A stretch of DNA of 12,791 bases from an uncultured Chloroflexota bacterium. GTDB lineage: Bacteria > Chloroflexota > Chloroflexia > Chloroflexales > Roseiflexaceae. This document shows, piece by piece, positions 6,137-12,791 of this stretch. The position numbers and the translations under genes are program-made. Location of the stretch: contig CALFIC010000007.1 of assembly GCA_937876225.1 (NCBI GenBank), positions 1-12,791 of the forward strand. The letters run 5' to 3'. The notes under the pieces were generated by a model. That model searched no databases. It had not been told where the DNA came from and saw only the letters and a program-made list of their open reading frames with translations. Every line of letters starts with the position of its first letter. Position 1 is the stretch's first letter.

Positions 6137-7281
6137 ACCCGCCGCAGCCACCGTTCCGGATGCACCAGTTCATCCGCCGTGGGAATATGGTCAACCGATT
6201 GCCATAATTGCGCCACGGCCGCATCACCACCATCTGCCGCAATCGCATTGACAAACGCCTCCCCCGTGCTGTATTGGGCCATTTTGACATGCATCCCCGT
6301 GGCATGCATGATAAGGTTGTCGAGCGTTGGGCGTTGCTGTTGGCGCGCTTCCATGCGGCCTTGCAATTGGGCAAATTGCGGAATTTGTTGGGCACCAATT
6401 CGATTCATCACATAATTGGAATGCCCTTCGATCAGCGACATTACCGCTTGCATTTCATCGAAAATCTGCCGTTGCGCCGGGCTCAGCACCCATTCAATCC
6501 AATTCCCTTGGCCACCCCGCTGCACCGCCCGTTGCATCACTGCCGCAACGCCACTGGCTGGCTGACGGATTTGGTCTGCCATGGTAGCGATAAACCGCGT
6601 CATTAAATCGTGCATGTACGGGCGTAACCACGCCACTCCTTCAAATTGAAATACATGCGACACTTCGTGAATCACAATCCATTGCCGCAATGCGGCCACA
6701 TCGACCTGTTGTTCACGGGCAATCCGGGCAATATTGGGCTCTACCAACAACAATTCCCCCGGCGTCTGATTATCTTGCAAAAACGTCACATCATACTGCC
6801 CGAGTACCCGTGTCGCCATCCAACTCAACAACGCCCCACTCTGCACCCCCGCTACGCGACCATTGAGATGCCGGGCTGCCAAGCCCCAATCACTGTCGTC
6901 GTCATGGAGCTGGGCAAAATAAACTGGTTCGAGCGGTTGCATCAGTTGTGCAAAGGTCCGCACATTGGCACGTACCCACGCCTGCTGGTCGACCACTCGC
7001 ACCGCCAGCGCCCCTGCTGGTACCTGTAATCCGGTCAGCGCTGCCACATGTGGCGCCGCCTGATCCACCAACGCTTGGTAATTATATTCTGCGGGTTGGA
7101 ACGCCACCGGCAATAGTCGTTGGGCGGTGCGCAATGCCGTCTGCCAATCAACCATGGCCGTGGGGGATTGCCGTTCCTGCGTCGCCATAATGTTGGCCCC
7201 TACTCGCGCCAGCAATGCGGTTACTCCCAGCCATACCGCGATATTCCAAGAGCGTGACCGCGGCGTTCGTATCATTGGCAT
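6133..7281 (-). CDS. DUF2342-type zincin metalloprotease-like protein
   Basis: 382 aa, recognisable as the DUF2342/zincin_2 family known from actinobacteria and Chloroflexota. The zinc motif is HEVSH (205-209), followed by FQFEGVAWL. A downstream SLIEGHSNYVM segment (282-292) carries Glu285, the likely third zinc ligand. A hydrophobic stretch at about 13-30 could be a membrane anchor or signal-anchor, so the catalytic part may face outward. The ATG at 7281 has AGAGGA (complement of 7288-7293) 6 nt upstream. It lies only 22 nt after selB on the same strand, so the two are probably co-transcribed. Some family members are linked by phylogenetic profile to coenzyme F420 producers, but nothing in this window supports that here. 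Substrate unknown. Its C-terminal codons overlap the repeat at 6123-6136. Confidence 0.85.
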   Translation of the reverse strand: MPMIRTPRSRSWNIAVWLGVTALLARVGANIMATQERQSPTAMVDWQTALRTAQRLLPVAFQPAEYNYQALVDQAAPHVAALTGLQVPAGALAVRVVDQQAWVRANVRTFAQLMQPLEPVYFAQLHDDDSDWGLAARHLNGRVAGVQSGALLSWMATRVLGQYDVTFLQDNQTPGELLLVEPNIARIAREQQVDVAALRQWIVIHEVSHVFQFEGVAWLRPYMHDLMTRFIATMADQIRQPASGVAAVMQRAVQRGGQGNWIEWVLSPAQRQIFDEMQAVMSLIEGHSNYVMNRIGAQQIPQFAQLQGRMEARQQQRPTLDNLIMHATGMHVKMAQYSTGEAFVNAIAADGGDAAVAQLWQSVDHIPTADELVHPERWLRRV

Positions 7282-7303
7282 GGCAATTCCTCTTTTTTCT
7301 TAC

Positions 7304-9139
7304 TCAAAAACGCACCCGCACATCGTCGCGGCGCCGAGTTATACGCTTACTATCCAAATATTCCATCACCGCCAAGGCGTATTTGCGCGTCGTATCAAAG
7401 CGATCTCGGAGCTGCGCCACACTCACACTGCCCTGCGTATCAATCGTCGTCAACACCCACGTGACAATTTCGTGCCAGGCCTGCGCATGAAACACAATCC
7501 CCTCGGCGACTTCCATCACCGCACCACTCGCCTGCATATACCCCAGCAACTCGCGCTCCACCACCACTTCGGGGGGATTGTAGGGGGCAGCCACCAGCAA
7601 TGCCAAGCTCCGCACCACCACCTGCTGTTGCACCGCCGTCAATTGCACCACATAGCCGAATGGGCGAATCAAGCCATCACCACATGCGTCGTACGCCGGG
7701 TGCCAATGCGCCAACACCACATCAAACGCCGTTGCGGTCAAATCAAGGCGCCGGCGCAATTCTTCACGAGGCATACCGATGCGCAACGGCGCCCGCGTCA
7801 GATAACTAGCGAGCGTTTTATCGGTTTTTTGGCGTAACTGATCGAGCATTGCCCCATCGGCCACCCAATCATCAGCGAGTCGGACGACCATCACCATGGT
7901 CGCCAGGGTCTGATGTACCACATCGGCACTCAAGTGGGTTTGGCTGATGACATCGCTCACTCGACACAACTGACCACGCACCATCGCCCAACACAAATCG
8001 GCGGGGGTGGCGCGTTCTAGTGCCGTCAGGCTGGCAATCACTTCGGGGCGTAGGCGGCGATGACGGGCCGGATGGGCGTCAATCACCTTGCCGCCTCCCA
8101 TGGTGATACTCGGCGAGGCCTGACGCACAATCAAGCGATCGCCCCGCCACAACGGCAAAGGTGTATCGAGGTGGAGCTGCACCAAGCCACTTTCATTCGG
8201 CGCAATGGCGTCACCATCAAGTGTCGTCACCCGACAACGGGTTTCGGCCGCCCCCACAAACAAATCAAGGTGCATCCCTTGGGTTACTGCGCGGGGCGCA
8301 ATTCCTGCCACGTGCAAGCGCACATCAATGCGTTGCGTGGCCACAATTGCGTGAGGAAGCGTAATCAAATCGCCCCGTTGGATGTCGTGATGCGAAATCC
8401 CCGCTAGATTAATTGCCACCCGCGTGCCGGGTTGGGCCACCTCGATTTTGCTCCGGTGCATCTGCAAGCCACGAATCCGGGCCCGCAAACCGCGCGGTGC
8501 CACTTCGACCTCCATGCCGACCGCGAGGGCGTCCGCAACCAGCGTACCGGTGACCACGGCACCAAACCCATCCACGCTAAATACTCGGTCCACCCACAAA
8601 CGGGCGGGCTCGTCACGCCGCACCGGCACCGCCAGCTGTTGCACCATCTGGTCAAGCGCCTGCCGGAGCATGTCGATACCCTGCCCATGCCGTGCAGACA
8701 CCACGATCAAGGGTGCCTGCGCCAAGGCGCTCGTACTGAGCTGGGTCCGGATGTCATCGAGCACCAACGGCAACCAGGCCGGATCGACCATGTCGGCTTT
8801 GGTGACCACCACCAGCCCATGACGAATGTCCAACAAATCAATAATCGCAAGGTGTTCGCGGGTTTGCGGCATCACCGATTCGTCGGCGGCAATCACGAGC
8901 ATGGCGCCATCAAAGCCCCCCACCCCTGCCAACATATGCTTGATAAAACGTTCATGGCCTGGCACGTCAACCAAGCTCACTTCGCGCCCTGAGGGCAACG
9001 TCAACCACGCAAACCCCAGCTCGATGGTCATGCCCCGCCGTTGCTCTTCTTGTAAGCGGTCGGGGTTGATACCCGTCAGCACCTGTACGAGCGTCGTTTT
9101 GCCATGATCGACATGTCCTGCTGTCCCAATTACATACAT
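7304..9139 (-). CDS. selB: Selenocysteine-specific translation elongation factor SelB
   Basis: 611 aa, near the 614 aa of E. coli SelB. It is a cytoplasmic GTPase that carries selenocysteinyl-tRNA to UGA codons marked by a SECIS hairpin. The G domain shows GHVDHGKT (8-15), RGMTIELGFA (35-44), DVPGHERF (58-65) and TKAD (113-116). EF-Tu-like domains II and III follow. The C-terminal half carries winged-helix repeats ending in a basic segment, which in the family bind the SECIS RNA; these distinguish SelB from EF-Tu and IF2. The ATG at 9139 has only a weak GGA before it. It heads a probable two-gene unit with the zincin gene. selA, selD and the selC tRNA are not in this window. An active selenocysteine system in this organism is therefore likely but not shown here. 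Confidence 0.95.
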   Translation of the reverse strand: MYVIGTAGHVDHGKTTLVQVLTGINPDRLQEEQRRGMTIELGFAWLTLPSGREVSLVDVPGHERFIKHMLAGVGGFDGAMLVIAADESVMPQTREHLAIIDLLDIRHGLVVVTKADMVDPAWLPLVLDDIRTQLSTSALAQAPLIVVSARHGQGIDMLRQALDQMVQQLAVPVRRDEPARLWVDRVFSVDGFGAVVTGTLVADALAVGMEVEVAPRGLRARIRGLQMHRSKIEVAQPGTRVAINLAGISHHDIQRGDLITLPHAIVATQRIDVRLHVAGIAPRAVTQGMHLDLFVGAAETRCRVTTLDGDAIAPNESGLVQLHLDTPLPLWRGDRLIVRQASPSITMGGGKVIDAHPARHRRLRPEVIASLTALERATPADLCWAMVRGQLCRVSDVISQTHLSADVVHQTLATMVMVVRLADDWVADGAMLDQLRQKTDKTLASYLTRAPLRIGMPREELRRRLDLTATAFDVVLAHWHPAYDACGDGLIRPFGYVVQLTAVQQQVVVRSLALLVAAPYNPPEVVVERELLGYMQASGAVMEVAEGIVFHAQAWHEIVTWVLTTIDTQGSVSVAQLRDRFDTTRKYALAVMEYLDSKRITRRRDDVRVRF

Positions 9140-9326
9140 ATCCGTTATGTTCCGTTATATAAAAACGCTACAACTAGTGCGGCTATCCAATTATCGGGTA
9201 CGCACTCGTCGCCAATACGATATCCCTACTCCACGCCAATATCGCCGTATCAGCACCGCACCACCAGGCAGGAACACACGATGGCGCAGATAAATTTCAT
9301 GAGTTAGGCACAAAAGTTGTACTCAT
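9140..9326. other. Divergent intergenic region between selB and fabF
   Basis: About 190 bp without a recognisable protein gene or tRNA; I looked for a selenocysteine tRNA and found none. Next to the selB start is an 8-bp direct repeat, TCCGTTAT at 9141-9148 and 9151-9158, spaced by one helical turn, which could bind a regulator of selB. An eight-codon ORF (9281-9307, encoding MAQINFMS) has AGGAA (9270-9274) upstream and may be a leader peptide or chance. AT-rich sequence at 9155-9165 may hold the selB promoter, but I cannot define hexamers with confidence. Confidence 0.5.
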
Positions 9327-9327
9327 A

Positions 9328-9336
9328 TGGTATCAT
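9328..9336 (+). promoter_or_regulatory. Putative extended -10 promoter of fabF
   Basis: TGG followed by TATCAT (9331-9336) fits an extended -10 with five of six hexamer matches. No good -35 lies at normal spacing. Transcription would start near 9343 and leave a leader of about 45 nt before the ATG at 9387, which carries GAGGAG (9371-9376) as a strong ribosome-binding site. Confidence 0.4.
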
Positions 9337-9386
9337 ACGCCATGAATGCCTTTCGGGGAATGGTTAATGTGAGGAGAATTGCGATC

Positions 9387-10631
9387 ATGAAGCAACGTCG
9401 CGTTGTTGTCACGGGCATGGGGGCGGTCAGCCCATTAGGCTTGGATATCCCCAGCCTATGGGAAGGAATCCGCACAGCCAAAAGCGGTGTCGGGCCAATC
9501 ACCCAATGTGATGTGAGCAACCTCGAGACCCGGTTTGGGGGCGAAGTCAAAAATTTCGATCCAGCCAACTACATGGATCGCAAAGACGTCCGTCGCAATG
9601 ACCGGTTCATTCATTTTGCCATCGCCGCCGCCAACGAAGCCATCCGTATGGCGGGTGTGGTAGCGACCCCCGAAACCGCCGAAGAAATCGGCGTCGTGAT
9701 TGGTAGTGGTATGGGTGGACTCGCCACCCTCGCCGAAAACCTCTATATCCTGCGTGACAAAGGCCCCAACCGTGTCAGTCCCTTCATGGTACCCGCCATG
9801 ATTACCAATATGGCCTCGGGGCAAGTATCGATGATGCATGGCTTCAAAGGCCCGAATTTTTGTCCAACCTCAGCCTGTGCCACTTCGGCCCACGCTATCG
9901 GCGAAGCCGCCGAGCTCATCCGCCGCGGCGCCGCCACCATTATGATTGCCGGTGGCAGCGAAGCAGTCATCACCCCCATCGGCATCGCCGGCTTCAACGC
10001 CAACAAAGCAGTCTCGACCCGCAATGAATCCCCTGAAACCGCCTCACGCCCCTTCGACGTGACCCGTGACGGCTTTGTGCTGGCCGAAGGAGGCGCCGTG
10101 ATGGTGCTCGAAGAACTCGAGTCGGCCATTAGCCGCGGCGCCACCATCTATGCCGAGCTCATCGGCTATGGCTTGTCAGCCGACGCCTACCATATCACCT
10201 CACCTGCCCCCGGCGGCGAAGGTGCCGGCCGCGCCATCAAAATGGCCCTCAAAACGGCTGGGATTACCCCGAACGACGTCAATTATGTCAACGCTCATGG
10301 TACGAGCACCAATGCGGGTGACATCGCCGAAACCCAAGCCATCAAAAGTGTTTTTGGCGATCATGCCTACAAATTGGCCGTCAGCTCTTCCAAATCACAA
10401 ATGGGGCACCTCGTCGGTGCCGCTGGCGCCATCGAAGCGGTGATTTGTGTGCTCGCCATCAACAACCAAATCTTGCCACCGACCATCAATTTACACACCC
10501 CCGACCCCGAATGTGACCTCGATTATGTGCCTAACCAGGCCCGCCCCGGCAAAATCGACATCGCCATCAGTAATTCGTTTGGCTTTGGCGGTCACAATGT
10601 GTCGTTGGCATTACGCCGTTGGGATGCCTAA
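9387..10631 (+). CDS. fabF: 3-oxoacyl-[acyl-carrier-protein] synthase II
   Basis: 414 aa, the usual FabF length. The enzyme condenses malonyl-ACP with a growing acyl-ACP in cytoplasmic fatty-acid elongation. The catalytic triad is visible: Cys164 in SACATSAHAIG, His304 in NAHGTSTN and His341 in KSQMGHLVGAAGA, with Lys336. The GFGGHN loop at 399-403 contains Phe400, the usual gating residue of this family. In-frame ATGs at 9327, 9342 and 9360 exist, but ATG 9387 has GAGGAG 10 nt upstream and gives the standard N-terminus MKQRRVVVTGMG. The stop is 3 nt before rnc. In many bacteria acpP precedes fabF and rnc; no acpP is present here. Confidence 0.96.
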   Translation: MKQRRVVVTGMGAVSPLGLDIPSLWEGIRTAKSGVGPITQCDVSNLETRFGGEVKNFDPANYMDRKDVRRNDRFIHFAIAAANEAIRMAGVVATPETAEEIGVVIGSGMGGLATLAENLYILRDKGPNRVSPFMVPAMITNMASGQVSMMHGFKGPNFCPTSACATSAHAIGEAAELIRRGAATIMIAGGSEAVITPIGIAGFNANKAVSTRNESPETASRPFDVTRDGFVLAEGGAVMVLEELESAISRGATIYAELIGYGLSADAYHITSPAPGGEGAGRAIKMALKTAGITPNDVNYVNAHGTSTNAGDIAETQAIKSVFGDHAYKLAVSSSKSQMGHLVGAAGAIEAVICVLAINNQILPPTINLHTPDPECDLDYVPNQARPGKIDIAISNSFGFGGHNVSLALRRWDA

Positions 10632-10634
10632 ATA

Positions 10635-11351
10635 ATGCTACGTCCCCTCAGTGCACTGCCGCAACAACTCGGCGTCACCATCACCGACATGGCGTTGTTG
10701 CGCAGTGCGCTGATGCATCAATCGTACCGCTACGAGCATGGCGAAGAAGCCTTGCTCCACGCCGACACCCAGCGCCTTGAATTCCTCGGTGACGCGGTGG
10801 TGGCGATGGTGGCGACCCAATTGGTCTACCACGCATTCCCCAACGCCGATGAAGGTGCCATGACCCGCTTGCGTAGTGCCCTGATTCGCACCGAAAACCT
10901 CGCCACCATCGCGCGTCACTACCAGCTCGGCGATTACGCCATTCTCAGCAAAGGCGAAGAACACGCCGGCGCCCGCCAACGTACCACCTTCCTCGCCGAT
11001 TTGTTTGAATCGGTTGTGGCAGTGATCTACCTCGACCAAGGGTTAACGGTGATTACCGAATTTCTATTGCGCCACTTCCAACCCCACCTCGAAGTGCTCC
11101 GCGCCAGTGGCACCCCCACTGATGTCCGGAGTCACATCCAAGAACTGAGCCAACAACGCTACAATATCACCCCGAGCTATCGTACCGTGTCGGTAAGTGG
11201 GCCCGAACACCAACGAGAGTTTGTGGTTGAAATAGTCGTCGGTACGCATGTACTGGGACGTGGTAGCGGACATAGCCAGCCCGTTGCCCGCATCCAAGCG
11301 GCTCAACTCGCCGTTGAGTTTTTGCAGGCCAACCCACATTTCAAGCCATAA
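10635..11351 (+). CDS. rnc: Ribonuclease III
   Basis: 238 aa. It cuts double-stranded RNA, including rRNA precursors. The nuclease domain (about 1-150) has HQSYRYEH (28-35), the signature RLEFLGDAV (47-55) with Glu49 and Asp53, and LADLFESVVA (120-129) with Asp122 and Glu125; these match E41, D45, D114 and E117 of the E. coli enzyme. The residue matching E38 is Gln46, as in some relatives. A dsRNA-binding domain occupies about 163-232, with GPEHQREF conserved. However, its normally basic GxSKKxAE loop reads GHSQPVAR (212-219), lacking the lysine pair. The start lies 3 nt after the fabF stop, so the genes are very likely translationally coupled. The classical fabF-rnc neighbourhood supports the call. 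Confidence 0.95.
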   Translation: MLRPLSALPQQLGVTITDMALLRSALMHQSYRYEHGEEALLHADTQRLEFLGDAVVAMVATQLVYHAFPNADEGAMTRLRSALIRTENLATIARHYQLGDYAILSKGEEHAGARQRTTFLADLFESVVAVIYLDQGLTVITEFLLRHFQPHLEVLRASGTPTDVRSHIQELSQQRYNITPSYRTVSVSGPEHQREFVVEIVVGTHVLGRGSGHSQPVARIQAAQLAVEFLQANPHFKP

Positions 11352-11436
11352 ATGGTCTCGCGTTGGTATGAAAACATGATGGGCGGGGATGTTTTTTCAA
11401 AAATCACACACGCCATTCCATCAGAAAGTGACTGTC

Positions 11437-12267
11437 ATGCGTCTCTACATCACCGGTATTTCGGGCTATTTAGGGGGCTATCTCGCCCGCATCGCCGTCA
11501 GCAATGGCTGGCAGGTGCGTGGATGTGTGCACCAAGCACGAGGGTATCGTGATGCCGACGTAATTGATCTGCGCCAACGAGGACAATTGTCTGCAGCTAT
11601 CGCCGCATATCGACCTGATGTGGTGATTCATACCGCTTACGTCCAATCGGGTCCTGATCTGCACAACATCACCGTACTCGGCGCCATCGAAGCCGCAGCG
11701 GCAGCTGCCAATGCCGATGCCCGCCATATCCATATTTCCAGCGATATGGTTTTTGCGGGTACTGCCAGCGAATACGACGAAATCGACATGCCCGACCCTA
11801 TCACCGCCTATGGCGCCGCCAAAGCAGTAGCAGAAGCCGGTGTGGCGCAGGCACACCCCGAAGCGAGCATTGTACGCACATCATTACTCTATAGTGCCCC
11901 CACACAGGCACCCAGTACCCACGAACAATTTGCCCTCGATGCCGCGAGTGGTCTACGCGAAGCAACGTTCTTTCGTGATGAATGGCGCTGTCCTGTACTA
12001 GTGGATGAATTAGCCCGTGCCTTACTCGTACTAATTGGCCAAAACCATCGTGGTCCCCTCCATTTGGTGGGAGCGACTGCTATCAATCGCTTTGCCTTTG
12101 CGTGTGCCGTCGTACAGGCCCGCGGTGGCGATTTGAGCCGTCTCAAATCAGGCATTATTGCCGACTCACATTTAATCCGTCCAGCCCGCTTAATTTTGCG
12201 CAGTAGCTACCCCAATCCAATCTGGCACTTACGGGGTGTCAACGAAGTATTGTCAATTTCAAAATAG
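11437..12267 (+). CDS. RmlD-like NAD(P)-dependent short-chain dehydrogenase/reductase
   Basis: 276 aa. The family includes dTDP-4-dehydrorhamnose reductase (RmlD) and related extended SDR enzymes of nucleotide-sugar metabolism. The Rossmann glycine motif is GISGYLG (7-13), right at the N-terminus. SSDMVFAG (101-108) corresponds to the STDYVFDG of RmlD, and the catalytic YxxxK is Tyr125-Lys129 (YGAAKA). The ATG at 11437 is preferred over an in-frame ATG at 11389 because it places the cofactor motif at the usual distance from the N-terminus; the ribosome-binding site is weak (AAAGTGA at 11425-11431). It follows rnc by 85 nt on the same strand and may share its transcript. No other rml or sugar genes are near, so rhamnose synthesis is unproven; a general sugar-nucleotide or carbonyl reductase is equally possible. 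Confidence 0.8.
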   Translation: MRLYITGISGYLGGYLARIAVSNGWQVRGCVHQARGYRDADVIDLRQRGQLSAAIAAYRPDVVIHTAYVQSGPDLHNITVLGAIEAAAAAANADARHIHISSDMVFAGTASEYDEIDMPDPITAYGAAKAVAEAGVAQAHPEASIVRTSLLYSAPTQAPSTHEQFALDAASGLREATFFRDEWRCPVLVDELARALLVLIGQNHRGPLHLVGATAINRFAFACAVVQARGGDLSRLKSGIIADSHLIRPARLILRSSYPNPIWHLRGVNEVLSISK

Positions 12268-12370
12268 ATTTCAATGCAGTACAATCAAAAAAATTGCTGT
12301 TATTTGTCAATAATATCATTGTTACATCTTCTTTTTTTTGCGCACAATCAAAAATAATCCCAAATTCCGT

Positions 12371-12399
12371 TTGACATCTCTCCTTGCGCCCCGTATAAT
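12371..12399 (+). promoter_or_regulatory. Consensus sigma-70 promoter of the tRNA-tuf cluster
   Basis: TTGACA (12371-12376), exactly 17 bp, TATAAT (12394-12399): a perfect match in both hexamers and spacing. It is preceded by an A/T-rich stretch (about 12290-12370, including A-tracts near 12351-12357) that could act as an UP element. The predicted start near 12406 leaves about 22 nt before tRNA-Tyr. This is what a strong stable-RNA promoter looks like. Confidence 0.92.
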
Positions 12400-12427
12400 A
12401 CACCTCGTTGTCTGAAAAGACACATGT

Positions 12428-12513
12428 GGGTCGGTACCGAAGTGGCCAACCGGGGCAGACTGTAAATCTGCTGGCTTACGCCTTCGCTGGTTCGAATCCA
12501 GCTCGGCCCACCA
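12428..12513 (+). tRNA. tRNA-Tyr (anticodon GTA)
   Basis: A class II tRNA of 86 nt including encoded CCA. The acceptor GGGTCGG (12428-12434) pairs with TCGGCCC (12503-12509), with two wobble pairs. The anticodon arm is GCAGA-CTGTAAA-TCTGC with anticodon GTA. A long variable arm follows, typical of tRNA-Tyr. The T arm is GCTGG-TTCGAAT-CCAGC. Discriminator A12510 precedes CCA. It lies directly behind the consensus promoter. Confidence 0.96.
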
Positions 12514-12564
12514 CCATTTAGTTACATACGTCTGGCCACGTATGTGATGGTTGGTAACAGGTGT

Positions 12565-12639
12565 GCCCAAGTGGCTCAGTGGTAGAGCACGTCTTTGGTA
12601 AAGACGAGGTCATGGGTTCAATCCCCATCTTGGGCTCCA
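12565..12639 (+). tRNA. tRNA-Thr (anticodon GGT)
   Basis: 75 nt including encoded CCA. The acceptor GCCCAAG (12565-12571) pairs perfectly with CTTGGGC (12629-12635). The D stem is GCTC/GAGC. The anticodon arm is CGTCT-TTGGTAA-AGACG with anticodon GGT, and the T arm is ATGGG-TTCAATC-CCCAT. Discriminator T12636 precedes CCA. It sits between tRNA-Tyr and tuf, with no terminator visible on either side, so it is probably cut from a shared transcript. Confidence 0.95.
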
Positions 12640-12715
12640 CCATCTTAATGGGATCTTGCGGCGGGGGCAACAGCGCCTTACGCTGCATTCGTGTTCATGG
12701 AGAATAACACACATC

Positions 12716-12791
12716 ATGGGTAAGCAGAAGTTTGAACGTAACAAGCCACACATCAACGTCGGCACCATCGGTCACGTCGACCATGGTAAGA
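12716..12791 (+). CDS. tuf: Elongation factor Tu, N-terminal fragment (runs off the window)
   Basis: Only the first 25 codons are present. They read MGKQKFERNKPHINVGTIG and then HVDHGK, the unmistakable EF-Tu N-terminus with the G1 P-loop. EF-Tu delivers aminoacyl-tRNA to the ribosome. GGAG (12699-12702) lies 13 nt before the ATG, a rather long spacing. The 76-nt leader after tRNA-Thr holds a small possible hairpin (CAGCG 12671-12675 with CGCTG 12681-12685) and no promoter that I can recognise, so tuf is probably transcribed from the promoter at 12371 with the two tRNAs. The gene is cut by the window edge, not by mutation. Confidence 0.95.
   Translation, partial: MGKQKFERNKPHINVGTIGHVDHGK

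Noticed and set aside
9140..9386. Selenocysteine tRNA or acpP in the selB-fabF gap
   Set aside because: No cloverleaf with an 8-bp acceptor and TCA anticodon and no DSL-type acyl-carrier sequence could be found.
11352..11552. 66-aa ORF starting directly after rnc
   Set aside because: No ribosome-binding site or recognisable domain, and most of it overlaps the RmlD-like gene in another frame.
12268..12345. Rho-independent terminator after the RmlD-like gene
   Set aside because: The T-tract at 12332-12340 is not preceded by a GC-rich stem; the complementary CAAT/ATTG segments are too short and AT-rich.
12322..12570. 82-aa minus-strand ORF with AELDSNQRR and LQSAPVGHFG segments
   Set aside because: It is the antisense reading of tRNA-Tyr, a well-known source of spurious protein entries, and it crosses the consensus promoter as well.

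Overview
The window looks like a chromosomal piece of a moderately GC-rich filamentous Chloroflexota (Herpetosiphon/Chloroflexales-like). The clue is two large exported proteins whose domains are joined by long Thr/Pro/Ser repeat linkers (TPSITL- and TPSITRSPT-type), a habit of that phylum. The genus is inference; no rRNA or complete marker protein here settles it.

Layout. Bases 1-334 hold no gene but carry palindromic repeats and a probable extended -10 promoter. Bases 335-2326 (+) encode an exported chymotrypsin-fold serine protease fused through a Thr/Pro linker to a seven-WG RCC1-like beta-propeller. A palindromic repeat and a 20-bp tandem duplication separate it from a convergent AadA-like nucleotidyltransferase (2463-3227, -). 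Divergent from that is an exported beta-helix/SGNH-hydrolase fusion (3309-6095, +). A hairpin repeat closes this gene against a convergent two-gene unit, selB (7304-9139, -) followed by a DUF2342-type zincin metalloprotease (6133-7281, -).

After a 247-bp divergent intergenic region comes a (+) strand housekeeping cluster: fabF (9387-10631), rnc (10635-11351) and an RmlD-like short-chain dehydrogenase (11437-12267). The right end is a tRNA-Tyr(GTA), tRNA-Thr(GGT), tuf cluster behind a perfect consensus sigma-70 promoter, the same kind of tRNA-tuf arrangement as the tufB operon of Escherichia coli. tuf runs off the window.

How the genes fit together. The left half is accessory in character: two exported multi-domain enzymes, an antibiotic-type nucleotidyltransferase and intergenic palindromes. 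They probably act separately, with the two exported proteins attacking polymers or surfaces outside the cell. The right half is core metabolism and translation: fatty-acid elongation, dsRNA processing, selenocysteine insertion, tRNAs and EF-Tu. I see no defence system, CRISPR array, transposase, prophage or biosynthetic cluster, and no convincing wholly new system. The points most worth checking are the protease-propeller fusion with its unusual S1 pocket and activation site, the RNase III lacking the usual dsRBD lysine pair, and three families of intergenic palindromes placed at gene ends.
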